A stretch of DNA of 64,000 nucleotides from Pseudomonadota bacterium (lineage in GTDB: Bacteria > Myxococcota_A > Polyangia > Polyangiales > Polyangiaceae): positions 48,084 to 112,083 of the forward strand of contig JAEYYX010000105.1 of assembly GCA_023428245.1 (NCBI GenBank). The letters are read 5' to 3'. Below the pieces are notes generated by a model. The model was not told the DNA's origin and made no database searches. It was given only the letters and a program-made list of their open reading frames with translations. Below, one piece after another: positions 33,887 to 42,721 of this stretch (within the stretch, counting starts at the first letter, position 1; each line of letters opens with the position of its first letter). A program made the position numbers and the translations under genes.

Positions 33887-34780
33887 GTGAATAGGGAGAC
33901 GCTCGAGCGAGTCCTCAAGCTCGTCCAGCGAGAAATGGGATGCGAAAGCGCTCGGCTCGAGATCGGTGGGGACCCGCCGGACGCCGCCGAGATCCTATGC
34001 GCTCAGGTCCAAGACGGGTTTCGCTTGGTCGCGGTGTTCTCGACCCCTCCGGAAGATCGCGGGCGCGCGAACCTGCGCCTGAAGCAGCTCGCCGAGTCCT
34101 TCTTCGATTCGACCATCGAAGCTCCCCGCACGCGAGCCGACGCCGAGGAGCGTCTCGTGCAGCGGCGCCTCGACGATGAACTCTATCAGCTCACCGCGCG
34201 CATCGGCGCCACTGGCGCGCTGATCTTGGATCTGAAGTCGCCGGTCATCTGGGCCTCCTCCGACGGCCAGCTCGATGGCGAAGATTTCGACGAAGCCCGT
34301 CAGGCCGGCGAGCTCGTTTGGGAAGCGCTCGGCAAGGGCATCGATCTGAGCGTGGTGGGCGGTCTCGTACCCGAAGAGCGCGCCACAGCTCTCGAGTCCT
34401 TCGATGCCGAGACGCGCGCGAAGATGGAGCGCTTACTCGCTCGGCTGGCGGGACGCTCTCTCAAGGCGCGAAGGGCACATCTCCTCCGCGCCCAAACCAT
34501 CGCGGCGCTGCGCGATTGGACCGAGTCGCCCGACGGCCCTTCGACCCAGAGCTCCTTCATCCGTCGCGTAGTCCATGGAGACTCGATGGGATATTTGGTC
34601 CGGTCCTTCGCGGGCATCTACCTCCTCGCTGTGTATTTCCCGGGTCCCTTCTCTGAGCTGCACGTGGAAGCGGCTTTGCTCCACGCGCTTCCGGTGATCG
34701 AAGGTCTCGTGCTCAGTCTCCCGCCGATCGACCCTCCGCCGAGTCGCGGTAAAGTTCTCCAGCTCCCGCGCCGGGGCTAG
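33887..34780 (+). CDS. Hypothetical protein, possible Roadblock-like domain
   Basis: A 297-residue soluble protein starting at GTG 33887, 20 bases after the MepA-LysM gene, so probably in the same transcript. The middle (GATGALILDLKSPVIWASSDG) resembles the central strand pattern of Roadblock/LC7 or GAF-like sensor folds. A second similar strand pattern (SMGYLVRSFAGIYLLAVYF) lies near residues 230-250. Between them is a charged, Arg-rich helical region. No catalytic motif is evident. Roadblock proteins in this group work with small GTPases, but no GTPase is nearby, and the assignment is tentative. Confidence 0.65.
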   Translation: MNRETLERVLKLVQREMGCESARLEIGGDPPDAAEILCAQVQDGFRLVAVFSTPPEDRGRANLRLKQLAESFFDSTIEAPRTRADAEERLVQRRLDDELYQLTARIGATGALILDLKSPVIWASSDGQLDGEDFDEARQAGELVWEALGKGIDLSVVGGLVPEERATALESFDAETRAKMERLLARLAGRSLKARRAHLLRAQTIAALRDWTESPDGPSTQSSFIRRVVHGDSMGYLVRSFAGIYLLAVYFPGPFSELHVEAALLHALPVIEGLVLSLPPIDPPPSRGKVLQLPRRG

Positions 34781-34827
34781 AGAGCATCTCAAAGATGGGA
34801 TGCGCACAAGAAAAACTGGGAACCGCC

Positions 34828-34919
34828 GAGCAGGTCTCAGGAGAATGCGGCGAAAGCTCGCGTCCGCTCGCCCTTGAGGACGGACGAGAGAACCGCCGCG
34901 GCATTTTTGAGACCTGCTC
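34828..34919 (+). promoter_or_regulatory. Structured leader with a 12-bp perfect inverted repeat
   Basis: GAGCAGGTCTCA (34828-34839) and TGAGACCTGCTC (34908-34919) are perfectly complementary across a 68-base spacer. Inside, AATGC can pair with GCATT, GGCG with CGCC and GTCCG with CGGAC, giving nested stems. The element ends 13 bases before the GH9 start codon, so as RNA it could control that gene. Confidence 0.45.
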
Positions 34920-34932
34920 TCGTTCGCTCGTG

Positions 34933-36768
34933 ATGCGCGCCGGGTTCGCACTTGTGATCGCCCTCGCCTTGGGCGGCTGCATCAAAAAGCGCGGCGGCGC
35001 TCGCTGGGCTGCGCGCGCGGGACCGAAGATCCACGTCAATCAGGTCGGCTATCTGCCCGCCGGACCGAAGACGGCTGTGCTTCGCTCGCCCTCACAGACC
35101 CCCGTCGAGGTCACGCTCGAGGGGCCAAGCGGGACGATATGGCGCGGCCTGAGCGAGCCGTTCGGTCTCGACAAGGCTTCGGGCCACGAGGTCCACCGCA
35201 TCGACTTCTCCTCTGTCCGAGAGCAGGGCTCAGGATTTCGGCTCACGAGCCGCGGCGAAACGAGCTTACCTTTCTCCATCTCCGAGGAGATTTATGATCG
35301 TCTGCCCTTCGAAGCAGCCAAATACTTCTATCACAATCGGAGCGGCGTACCAATCGTCGTTCCTTATGTCGCGAGTGACCTCTGGTCGCGCCCTCCGGGA
35401 CATCTGAGCGATCGCTCGGTGCCTTGTTGGCCCGGAGGGTCCTGCGACTATCGGCTCGATGTGAGCGGCGGCTGGTATGACGCTGGCGACTACGGAAAAT
35501 ACGTCGTGAACGGCGGCATCTCGGTCTGGACGCTCCTTGCGCTCTATGAGCGAACTTTGCTGCTCGGCGGTGATCTTCGCGGGCTCGGGGACGGCGCCTG
35601 GAACATCCCTGAGAGCCAAAACGGCGTACCCGACGTGCTCGATGAGGCGCGCTTCGAGCTCGAGTTTCTCATGAAGATGCAGGTGCCAGCGGGACAGCCC
35701 CTCGAGCACATGGCGCACCACAAGATCCACGACCATGCTTGGTCCGCGCTCGCCATCGAACCTCCCACGGAAACAGCCTCACGCGGCATCCACCCGCCGA
35801 GCACCGCCGCCACGCTCAACCTGGCCGCCGTGCTGGCCCAGGCCGCCCGTCTCTATCCGTCCTTCGATGCACCCTTCGCCGCGCGGGCCTTGAAGGTTAG
35901 TCGGGAAGCCTACGCCGCCGCAAAGCGCGAACCGACCCGCTACGCGAGCCCCACGGACAAGACAGGCGGAGGTCCCTACGACGACAAGGATGTCACAGAC
36001 GAGTTCTTCTGGGCCGAAGTGGAGCTGTACCTCACGACGGGCGAGGAGGAATTTCGAGCCGCCTTCGAGAAGAGTCCCCATTTTTCCTCGTTCCCGATCT
36101 GGCCCGCCCACCCGGGCGGAAGCCCGGACCGAAGCGGCGTCAGCGCCTCGATGAGCTGGCAGGCGACGGCGGCGCTCGGCTGGATCAGCCTCGGGATCAA
36201 GGAAACACCCCACAAAGAACTCTCGACCCGCGCCCGCGACGAGATCATCCGAGGAGCCGAGACCTACCTCGAGATCGAAGCAAGAGAAGGCTACGGCCAC
36301 CCTGTCCAGCTCGGGACCAATGGCCAGTATCCCTGGGGTTCGAACTCAGTCGTCGTCAATAACGCCATCGTGCTCGCGCTCGCTTTCGATTTCTCGCGCG
36401 ATCCTCGCTTTGCGCACGGAGTCATCGCGGGCCTCGACTACCTCCTGGGGAAGAATCCGATCCATCAGACCTATGTGAGCGGGTACGGGACCGTGCGCTT
36501 CGAGAATCCCCACCACCGCTTCTGGGCGCACTCGATGAACTCCGCCTTTCCTCCTCCGCCGCCGGGCGCCCTCGCGGGTGGCCCGAACTCTGGCCTCGAG
36601 GACCCTACGACGCGCCGCCATGGCCTGCGCCGGGATATGCCCCCAGCCCAGTGCTACCTCGACCACATCGACGCCTACAGCGTGAACGAGGTCGCCATCA
36701 ACTGGAACGCGCCCCTCGTCTGGGTCAGCGCGTTCATCCGAGAACGCTCGCGGGGCGACGGAATTTGA
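34933..36768 (+). CDS. Glycoside hydrolase family 9 lipoprotein
   Basis: Predicted inverting endo-beta-1,4-glucanase or related beta-glucan hydrolase. A lipoprotein signal (lipobox LGGC, Cys16) is followed by an N-terminal Ig-like CelD_N domain (HVNQVGYLP onward, ~residues 34-118) and an (alpha/alpha)6 GH9 domain. GGWYDAGDYGKYV gives the catalytic base pair Asp183/Asp186, and the acid is Glu586 in YSVNEVAINWNAP. YVSGYG and NPHHRFW are also family motifs. I took the ATG at 34933 because it starts the lipoprotein signal; a frame open to 34795 runs through the structured leader. The substrate may be self- or prey-derived glucan. Confidence 0.9.
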   Translation: MRAGFALVIALALGGCIKKRGGARWAARAGPKIHVNQVGYLPAGPKTAVLRSPSQTPVEVTLEGPSGTIWRGLSEPFGLDKASGHEVHRIDFSSVREQGSGFRLTSRGETSLPFSISEEIYDRLPFEAAKYFYHNRSGVPIVVPYVASDLWSRPPGHLSDRSVPCWPGGSCDYRLDVSGGWYDAGDYGKYVVNGGISVWTLLALYERTLLLGGDLRGLGDGAWNIPESQNGVPDVLDEARFELEFLMKMQVPAGQPLEHMAHHKIHDHAWSALAIEPPTETASRGIHPPSTAATLNLAAVLAQAARLYPSFDAPFAARALKVSREAYAAAKREPTRYASPTDKTGGGPYDDKDVTDEFFWAEVELYLTTGEEEFRAAFEKSPHFSSFPIWPAHPGGSPDRSGVSASMSWQATAALGWISLGIKETPHKELSTRARDEIIRGAETYLEIEAREGYGHPVQLGTNGQYPWGSNSVVVNNAIVLALAFDFSRDPRFAHGVIAGLDYLLGKNPIHQTYVSGYGTVRFENPHHRFWAHSMNSAFPPPPPGALAGGPNSGLEDPTTRRHGLRRDMPPAQCYLDHIDAYSVNEVAINWNAPLVWVSAFIRERSRGDGI

Positions 36769-36789
36769 AAGAGTGGCGGCCCCTAACGC

Positions 36790-36818
36790 TTGCGGGGTCG
36801 GGGCAGGGCCGCTATAGG
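36790..36818 (+). promoter_or_regulatory. Promoter of tRNA-Glu
   Basis: TTGCGG (36790-36795), a 17-base spacer and TATAGG (36813-36818) lie just upstream of tRNA-Glu. A seven-pair hairpin CCCCGAG/CTCGGGG (36825-36842) sits between the -10 box and the tRNA, in the expected 5' leader removed by RNase P. Confidence 0.65.
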
Positions 36819-36845
36819 AGCCGTCCCCGAGATTCCTCGGGGCGG

Positions 36846-36922
36846 GTCCCCATCGTCTAGTCGGCCCAGGACACGGCCCTTTCAAGGCTGTAACAGGGGT
36901 TCAAATCCCCTTGGGGACGCCA
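36846..36922 (+). tRNA. tRNA-Glu (anticodon TTC), CCA encoded
   Basis: Acceptor arms GTCCCCA and TGGGGAC, D-arm, anticodon loop CTTTCAA with anticodon TTC, T-arm GGGG/CCCC with loop TTCAAAT, discriminator G and encoded CCA. It reads GAA and GAG codons. Confidence 0.95.
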
Positions 36923-36937
36923 AGCTGAAACGCTGCG

Positions 36938-36972
36938 AAGAGAGCCGCACCCTCCCCGGGCGCGGCTCTTTT
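36938..36972 (+). terminator. Intrinsic terminator after tRNA-Glu
   Basis: AAGAGAGCCGC (36938-36948) pairs with GCGGCTCTTTT (36962-36972), with one G-U, around a 13-base loop; the right arm ends in four T. It sits 16 bases after the tRNA. Confidence 0.75.
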
Positions 36973-37018
36973 CACTTGGGTCGCCCCCGGGCGCCTCTGC
37001 CTGTAGCCTGGTCCCGAA

Positions 37019-37648
37019 ATGACCAAGGCGCGGCTCTTCGTCGGAATTGCCGGCGGGACAGGAAGCGGAAAAACCACCCTCGCCCGCGAGCTCGAAAGGG
37101 AGCTCGAACGGGACGTGAGCCTGCTCGAATATGACTGGTACTACCGGGATCGCTCGGAGCTTCCCCCTTTGGAGCGCCAAAAGATCAATTACGACGAGCC
37201 CGCCGCTCTCGAAGGCGAGCTGCTCCTTGCACACCTCGAGAAGCTCCGGGGCGGCATAGCCATCGAGGCTCCCGTCTACGACTTTTCGACGCACACCCGC
37301 GCCCAGGCGACGCGCACCGTCCTGCCCGCTCCGATCATCGTAGTCGAGGGCATGCTTCTCTTTGCCGAGCCCAAGCTGCTGTCCTCCTTCGACCTCCGCA
37401 TCTTCGTCGACACAGACGACGACATTCGGCTCTTACGCCGCATCCGTCGGGACATGAACGAGCGCGGCCGCGAGCTCGAGTCGATCGCGACCCAATACGA
37501 GAGCACCGTCCGCCCCATGCATCTGCTCCACGTCGCCCCGAGCCGGCGGCGCGCGCACCTGATCGTGCCTGAAGGAGGCGAGAACGCAGAGGCCCTCGAG
37601 GTCATCGTCGCGCGACTGAAGATGCTGCTCGCTTCGTCGGCTGACTGA
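37019..37648 (+). CDS. udk: Uridine kinase family protein
   Basis: A 209-residue P-loop kinase that phosphorylates uridine/cytidine in pyrimidine salvage. Walker A is GGTGSGKTT (residues 12-20). Further family motifs are DWYYRDRSELP (lid/substrate), NYDEPAALE, APVYDFSTHTR, VVEGMLLF and RRIRRDMNERGR. The length matches bacterial Udk. ATG at 37019 lies 46 bases after the tRNA-Glu terminator, so it needs its own promoter, which I could not identify. Confidence 0.92.
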   Translation: MTKARLFVGIAGGTGSGKTTLARELERELERDVSLLEYDWYYRDRSELPPLERQKINYDEPAALEGELLLAHLEKLRGGIAIEAPVYDFSTHTRAQATRTVLPAPIIVVEGMLLFAEPKLLSSFDLRIFVDTDDDIRLLRRIRRDMNERGRELESIATQYESTVRPMHLLHVAPSRRRAHLIVPEGGENAEALEVIVARLKMLLASSAD

Positions 37649-37757
37649 TCGACCGGCCCCCGCGCGGCAGAGCTCAGGCCCTGCGCTCCTGCTCCCTCGG
37701 GGCCCCCGCCAGCTCGAGGTTGGCAGCCGCCTTTCTGTAGGATACGAGAGGCGCGAG

Positions 37758-38252
37758 ATGGCAACGACCAAGTTCAAAGGCAGTGACGTCAGCACCAACG
37801 GTAACCTTCCCGCCCCCGGCTCGAAGGCGCCCCCCTTCACGCTCGTGGCCGCGGATCTGAGCGAGAAGAGCCTCGCTGATTTCGCTGGTAAGACGATCGT
37901 TCTCACCATCAACCCGAGCTACGACACCGGCGTTTGCCAAGCCACAGCTCGCAAGTTCAACAGTGAGGTCACCACGAACGCCGAGGTGGAGGTCCTCATG
38001 GTGAGCGCTGACCTTCCGTTCGCTCAGGCACGCTTCTGTGGAGCAGAGGGCCTGACAAACGTGACTCCTCTCTCCTCCTTCCGTTCCTCGTTCGCGTCCG
38101 ACTACGGCGTGCTCATCACCGATGGTCCTCTCAAAGGACTCACGGCCCGCGCCGTGATCGTCGTCGACGGCCAGGGCACCGTGAAGCACAGCGAGCTCGT
38201 CCCCGAAATCACAAACGAGCCCGACTACGCCGCTGCAAAGAGCGCCCTCTGA
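37758..38252 (+). CDS. tpx: Thiol peroxidase (atypical 2-Cys peroxiredoxin)
   Basis: A 164-residue Tpx that reduces peroxides using thioredoxin. The peroxidatic Cys60 lies in NPSYDTGVC and the resolving Cys94 in ARFCGAEGL, both at the family positions. The neighbouring Arg and Thr of the active site (T57, R111 region) are present. A GAGG sequence lies 6-9 bases before the ATG. A large nested hairpin follows the gene. Confidence 0.94.
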   Translation: MATTKFKGSDVSTNGNLPAPGSKAPPFTLVAADLSEKSLADFAGKTIVLTINPSYDTGVCQATARKFNSEVTTNAEVEVLMVSADLPFAQARFCGAEGLTNVTPLSSFRSSFASDYGVLITDGPLKGLTARAVIVVDGQGTVKHSELVPEITNEPDYAAAKSAL

Positions 38253-38273
38253 AATTCTGGGCGGAAGACGCGT

Positions 38274-38316
38274 CCCCTTTGAGGCGCTCCCCGGAGCCCG
38301 GGAGCGCCCCAAGGGG
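38274..38316 (+). terminator. Large nested hairpin after tpx, no U-tract
   Basis: GGCGCTCCC (38283-38291) pairs perfectly with GGGAGCGCC (38300-38308), and the flanking CCCCTT (38274-38279) with AAGGGG (38311-38316). This is a very stable structure, 21 bases after the tpx stop and 49 before the kinase start, but with no T-run after it. Confidence 0.5.
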
Positions 38317-38365
38317 GTCACTCGGCCTCAAGACCCACCGTCCGTCGGAAACTGTCGCTCTTTTC

Positions 38366-39100
38366 ATGACCCCAAAGAAACCGCAGCGGATCACGAGCTT
38401 CGCTTTCGAACCCGGGACCACCCTGGTCGGCAAGTACCGCGTCATCGAGAAGCTTGGGAGCGGCTGGGAAGCTGAGGTCTACCGCGTCCGCGAGATCCTA
38501 ACCGGGGTCGATCGCGCCGCGAAGTTCTTCTTTCCGCACCGCAACGTCCGCGACAAGGCGGTCAAGTTCTACGCGAAGAAGCTCCACAAGCTCCGGCACT
38601 GTCCGATCGTGATCCAATACGTGACTCAGGAGCGGATGACCGTCTTCGATCAGACTGTCACATTTTTGGTCTCAGAGTACGCCGAGGGCCAGGTGCTCAC
38701 GACGTTTCTGGCCCAGCAGCCCCAGAAACGGCTGACCCCCTTCGAAGCGCTTCATCTCCTCCACGCGCTCGCTCGCGGCATGGCCATGATCCACGACCAA
38801 AAGGAGTCCCACTGCGATCTCCATCCTGGAAACGTCATGGTGCAGCGCCGGGGACTCGGCTTCGACGTCAAAATCATCGACTTTTTCCAGTGGAAAGCCG
38901 CGCGTCCTGAGCAGCTGGAGGACGACGTGCGTGGGCTCGTCGAGATCCTTTACACGGCGACGGGCGGTGCTCGCTACTACGCTAAGCAGCCCGACGTCAT
39001 CCGTCACATCGTGTGCGGACTGAAGAAATCTCTGCTCAGGCGCCGCTTCCGGAGCGCCGTCGAGCTCCGCGACCACCTCGAAGAACTCACCTGGGACTAA
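38366..39100 (+). CDS. Ser/Thr protein kinase-like protein with altered DFG
   Basis: A 244-residue, single-domain Hanks-type kinase homologue without sensor or membrane region. The glycine loop is LGSGWEAEV (30-38), the ATP lysine is probably Lys53 (AAKFF), the catalytic loop is HCDLHPGNV (Asp151, Asn156), and the metal Asp172 sits in IDFF, where DFG is expected. The HRD Arg is Cys150. The C-lobe is short and no activation-loop Ser/Thr cluster is clear, which fits an RD-negative or lipopolysaccharide-kinase-like enzyme. I chose the ATG at 38366; a longer frame runs back through the tpx hairpin. A PP2C gene converges from the other side. Confidence 0.8.
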   Translation: MTPKKPQRITSFAFEPGTTLVGKYRVIEKLGSGWEAEVYRVREILTGVDRAAKFFFPHRNVRDKAVKFYAKKLHKLRHCPIVIQYVTQERMTVFDQTVTFLVSEYAEGQVLTTFLAQQPQKRLTPFEALHLLHALARGMAMIHDQKESHCDLHPGNVMVQRRGLGFDVKIIDFFQWKAARPEQLEDDVRGLVEILYTATGGARYYAKQPDVIRHIVCGLKKSLLRRRFRSAVELRDHLEELTWD

Positions 39101-39143
39101 CGGTTCAACTCGGCGCTGACGAGCCCGAGCCCCCTAGATCGCC

Positions 39144-40043
39144 TCAACGAGCCCGGAGCAGCATGAACGAACAATCGTCGGGCTTCTGCAGCGGAGCCCC
39201 GGACTCGAGCATGCGCCGCCGAGCGAGCGCACTGAGCCGCTCTTCGGCGACCTCGATTTTCCCGCGCGCCGCCTGACCAAGCTCTCTGCGGTACACGTTG
39301 TCGAGCAGACCGTCCGTCGCCACGAGCAGCGTCTCACGCGGCCTGAGCGCCACCCAGGGGCCAATTTCGAGCCGCATTTCAGGGCCTCCGACGAGGCTCG
39401 TCACGAGGTTCAAGTCCTCGTGATGGAGCGCAAGATCCGGATCGAGCAAGCCGGATTCAACGGCGTAGCCGACCGGTGAGTGCATCACGGTGCTAAAGCG
39501 CACCTGCCCGCGCGCCGAGAAGACGAGGGCTGCCGAGTCCCCCGCGTGGAAGGCCCGGAAGTGGAGTCCTTGGGGGCGCTGCTCGACCTGAACCACCAGG
39601 AGCGTAGTGAGCGCGCCGCGGGTGCCCGTGACGATGCGATCGCTGGCCGCATCAAAACCATCAATAATGATGGACTGGGGAGTTCGCGACCCGTCCAAAG
39701 AAGCGAGGCGTTCCCTGAGCTCCATCACCGCGAGGGCGGAAGCTTTTTCACCCTCAGGGTGCCCCCCGGCGCCGTCTGCGACCACGAGAAAACACCCGCT
39801 TTTCGAGGGGACGATGAGCGCGCTGTCCTCGTTCGGTCCGGAACCGATCGGACAGGGTGCCACCGAGTAGGCGCACTCGAACGAACCCGTTCGGAATGCT
39901 CCGTGCATAGGCTCGGCCACGTTGAGAAACGCGAGAGGTTCGAGCGTCTTCTCAGTGGCTCCGATCGGCCCGCCCAAGGTCTTCGGACGTCGCGCAGCAC
40001 GGGGCTCCGCACCCCAGACGACCCGCGCGCTCTTTTGACCCAT
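39144..40043 (-). CDS. PP2C-family protein phosphatase
   Basis: A 299-residue Mg/Mn-dependent Ser/Thr phosphatase. Metal-site motifs are PNEDSAL, VVADGAGGH, HAGDSAALV, VATDGLLDN and KPDDCSFML. The N-terminal ~45 residues are poorly conserved, so an internal start is possible. It is soluble. It converges with the kinase-like gene 43 bases away, and the pair could form a phosphorylation switch, but convergent orientation is only weak evidence for a functional link. Confidence 0.88.
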   Translation of the reverse strand: MGQKSARVVWGAEPRAARRPKTLGGPIGATEKTLEPLAFLNVAEPMHGAFRTGSFECAYSVAPCPIGSGPNEDSALIVPSKSGCFLVVADGAGGHPEGEKASALAVMELRERLASLDGSRTPQSIIIDGFDAASDRIVTGTRGALTTLLVVQVEQRPQGLHFRAFHAGDSAALVFSARGQVRFSTVMHSPVGYAVESGLLDPDLALHHEDLNLVTSLVGGPEMRLEIGPWVALRPRETLLVATDGLLDNVYRRELGQAARGKIEVAEERLSALARRRMLESGAPLQKPDDCSFMLLRAR

Positions 40044-40127
40044 AGCCTTACCTTACCGAAGTTTTCGCACTTGGTCGAAAAAGCGGCCATTTCCCGCACC
40101 TCCGCTCTTGCGCTCGAGCGGGGGAAC

Positions 40128-41453
40128 ATGGGATGCCCGCGCCACCTTTCAAAAGTTTCTTCCGTGCAACTCACCGTCCGTCGCTTCTCCTATACGCTCC
40201 CCGTGCGCCTCTTGAGTGATGCACTCGGCCCGTTGAGCCGAAGCGACAGGTGGGGCGGGCTCGGGCCCGACAGCATCGCCCTGGCCGCCCTGGCCCAGGT
40301 CAAGGGACACCCAGACGATCTCCGGCCCCTCCTCGGGGAAGAGTTCGATGAGGCCATGACCTACTTGGGCGAGGGCGAATTCACGCCGCTCGGTCGAATC
40401 CACTGGAAGGCGATCTTGGTCTCGGCGGCCGTGGGTCGCCTGCGACTCGAGCAGTACTTGAGGGAGGGCCGCGAACTCGGGGTCATCAAGGACCCCATCT
40501 TCGTAGTCGGTCTGCCCCGCACGGGAACATCCCTTGTCCAAAGGCTGATCGCAACGGACCCGGCGCGTCGTGGGCTTCGGACGAACGAAATGCTCACACC
40601 GATCGCTCCGAAGCGCCCGTCGCTCTTGGATGCCTCGAAGCGGTACGGTTACGCGCTGCTCAGCTACCTCATCTACAAAATCTTCACCCCGGAGCTGATC
40701 CGGATCCACCACACCTCTCCGACTTCTCTCGAGGAATGTTGGATGCTCTTCATGCCGAGCTACGCGGTCATGAACGCCGACTACATCTTCCCGACGCCAA
40801 CCTTCGGGAATTGGCTCGAACAGCGGGATATGACGGCCCCTTACGAGCGCTATCGACGTCTGCTCGAGATTTTGGCCCTCGGATCGGGCGAGCGCTCCTA
40901 CGTCCTCAAATCACCGGAGCACCTCTGGTTCTTGGACAGCCTTCGGCGGGTCTTCCCCACAGCGCGCGTCATCTGGACCCACCGCGATCCTGCCGCAGCC
41001 GTGGCCTCCTATGCGGCCCAGATGTCGCTGCCGAACCGCCAGCACCGCGGCGTGACAGATCCGAAGCAGATGGGCGACAGGGTCCTTTCACGATTCGAGA
41101 GCGGCATCGCCCGGGCCGAGCGTAGCGTCGCAGACTTCTCCCCGGGAACACTCGCCCACGTGCGTTACGAAGACCTCACAGCAGATCCCGTCGGGACCAT
41201 CGAACGGGCGTTCCGTGAGCTCGGACTCAGCGTGACCCCTGAGCATGCCCGTCATATGCGTGAGTTCTTGGCCGGCCCCCAGGTCGACCGCCACCAGAAC
41301 CACTACGTCCCCGAGACTTTCGGGCTCACCGACCCGGGCATTCGCGAGCGCTTCAGCGGCTACATGAGCCGATTTCGCCTCGAACCGAACCGCAGCCAGA
41401 TCTTGAGCGTCCCGGATCTGCCACCGCTCCTCGCGTCATCGACGCGCCGCTAA
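40128..41453 (+). CDS. Sulfotransferase family protein
   Basis: A 441-residue cytoplasmic protein with the PAPS-binding 5'-phosphosulfate loop VVGLPRTGTSLVQRL and the 3'-phosphate motif RVIWTHRDPAAAVASY, both hallmarks of the Sulfotransfer_3 group. It presumably transfers sulfate from PAPS to an unknown lipid, glycan or small-molecule acceptor. ATG at 40128 has a GGGG-containing sequence seven bases upstream. It lies 84 bases from the divergent PP2C gene. No PAPS-synthesis genes are nearby. Confidence 0.85.
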   Translation: MGCPRHLSKVSSVQLTVRRFSYTLPVRLLSDALGPLSRSDRWGGLGPDSIALAALAQVKGHPDDLRPLLGEEFDEAMTYLGEGEFTPLGRIHWKAILVSAAVGRLRLEQYLREGRELGVIKDPIFVVGLPRTGTSLVQRLIATDPARRGLRTNEMLTPIAPKRPSLLDASKRYGYALLSYLIYKIFTPELIRIHHTSPTSLEECWMLFMPSYAVMNADYIFPTPTFGNWLEQRDMTAPYERYRRLLEILALGSGERSYVLKSPEHLWFLDSLRRVFPTARVIWTHRDPAAAVASYAAQMSLPNRQHRGVTDPKQMGDRVLSRFESGIARAERSVADFSPGTLAHVRYEDLTADPVGTIERAFRELGLSVTPEHARHMREFLAGPQVDRHQNHYVPETFGLTDPGIRERFSGYMSRFRLEPNRSQILSVPDLPPLLASSTRR

Positions 41454-41530
41454 GGCAGCAAATCCCGAGCACGGCCTCGCCACGCCCGGGATCGCAACAA
41501 TCTATCTCGCGCGAGACCTGACCCGTCGTT

Positions 41531-42607
41531 TCAGCCAGCCTTTTGGCCGATTCCTGCGCTCTTGTTCCGACCCGCGCTCGGCATCCAAGCGAGCTCCGAC
41601 TCGTCGAACTCGATCTCCTGCCAGATGTTCGGCTCACTCGCGAGACCACGCCGGCCGATCGTCTCGAGCTTGAGCCCGGAGTCGAGCCGGGCCCCTCTGA
41701 GGACCGCTTCACAAAGACTGTCGAAATCAAAACCCGCGGAAGCTGCGATCCGGGGGAACAGGCTGCGCTCGGTCATCCCGGGCAGCGTGTTCAGCTCGAG
41801 GACGTATTCGTTCATGCCCTCGGTGAGGATCATGTCGACGCGAGCCGGTCCGCGCACATCGAGCGCCTCAGCGGCGCGCTCCGCCAGGTGGAAGATGCCG
41901 TGGAGACGGGCCTCGCTGACGCGCGCCGGAAGGTGGTACTCGGTCTTTGAAGAGCGATATTTCGAACCAAAGTCGAAGAGCTCTCCATCCGGAACAATCT
42001 CGATCGAGCCGAGGACCTTACCATCCAAGAGCGCCACGGCGACTTCCGTCCCTTTGACGAAGCGCTCCACCAAGACACCCTCGTCGTAAAGCAGAGCTTC
42101 TTCGACAGCGATGGCCAGCTCCTTCATGTTCGACGCTTTGCAGACGCCGACGCTCGACCCTTCCCGGCGCGGCTTCACGACGACCGGGAAACCGAAAGAA
42201 CCGTGCATCGCTTCGAGCCCCGAGCCCGCGTCGAGCTGCTCCCGCTGGATCACGTAGTAGGGCGGAGTGCCGATGTTGTGGAGGCGGAAGAGCTCCTTGC
42301 TCTTGACCTTGTCCATCGCGAGCGCGCTCGCGAGCACCCCGGACCCCGTATAAGGCACCCCGATCATCTCCAGGATCCCCTGGACACATCCGTCCTCGCC
42401 CTGACGGCCGTGGAGCGCCAAAAAGGCCGCGTCCATGTCAGCCGCCGCCAGCGAATCGAGGGCATCGACCCCATTGCCGAGAACGATGCGTACCACGTCG
42501 TGGCCACGCCGCTCGAGCGCCTCGGCCACCGCGTCCCCGGAGCTGAGCGAGATTTCGCGCTCCGACGACGTACCGCCCATCACAACACCCACTCGAATCG
42601 GTTCCAT
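41531..42607 (-). CDS. ddl: D-alanine--D-alanine ligase
   Basis: ATP-grasp ligase of cytoplasmic peptidoglycan precursor synthesis. The 358-residue protein has GGTSSEREISLSSG at the N-terminus, the ALHGRQGEDG motif, KPRREGSSVGV and ELNTLPGMTERSLFP near the end. A Ser-rich omega loop is replaced by a short acidic segment. I chose the ATG at 42607, because AGGAG lies about seven bases upstream; the frame is open to 42646. A ~30-residue C-terminal tail extends beyond the usual end. Confidence 0.93.
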   Translation of the reverse strand: MEPIRVGVVMGGTSSEREISLSSGDAVAEALERRGHDVVRIVLGNGVDALDSLAAADMDAAFLALHGRQGEDGCVQGILEMIGVPYTGSGVLASALAMDKVKSKELFRLHNIGTPPYYVIQREQLDAGSGLEAMHGSFGFPVVVKPRREGSSVGVCKASNMKELAIAVEEALLYDEGVLVERFVKGTEVAVALLDGKVLGSIEIVPDGELFDFGSKYRSSKTEYHLPARVSEARLHGIFHLAERAAEALDVRGPARVDMILTEGMNEYVLELNTLPGMTERSLFPRIAASAGFDFDSLCEAVLRGARLDSGLKLETIGRRGLASEPNIWQEIEFDESELAWMPSAGRNKSAGIGQKAG

Positions 42608-42721
42608 GCTTGTCTCCTCTGGGGAGGCGGCCGCCCGTGGCGACACCTCATGAGGGACCGGTACCAGTTACTGAACGCCTTACGCAAAAAAGTTGCGAAA
42701 GTTCGGTAGGTGGAGGTGCGA

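Noticed and set aside
39480..40127. Long N-terminal extension of the sulfotransferase frame
   Set aside because: It overlaps the PP2C gene on the other strand and has no family similarity; the ATG at 40128 has a ribosome binding site.
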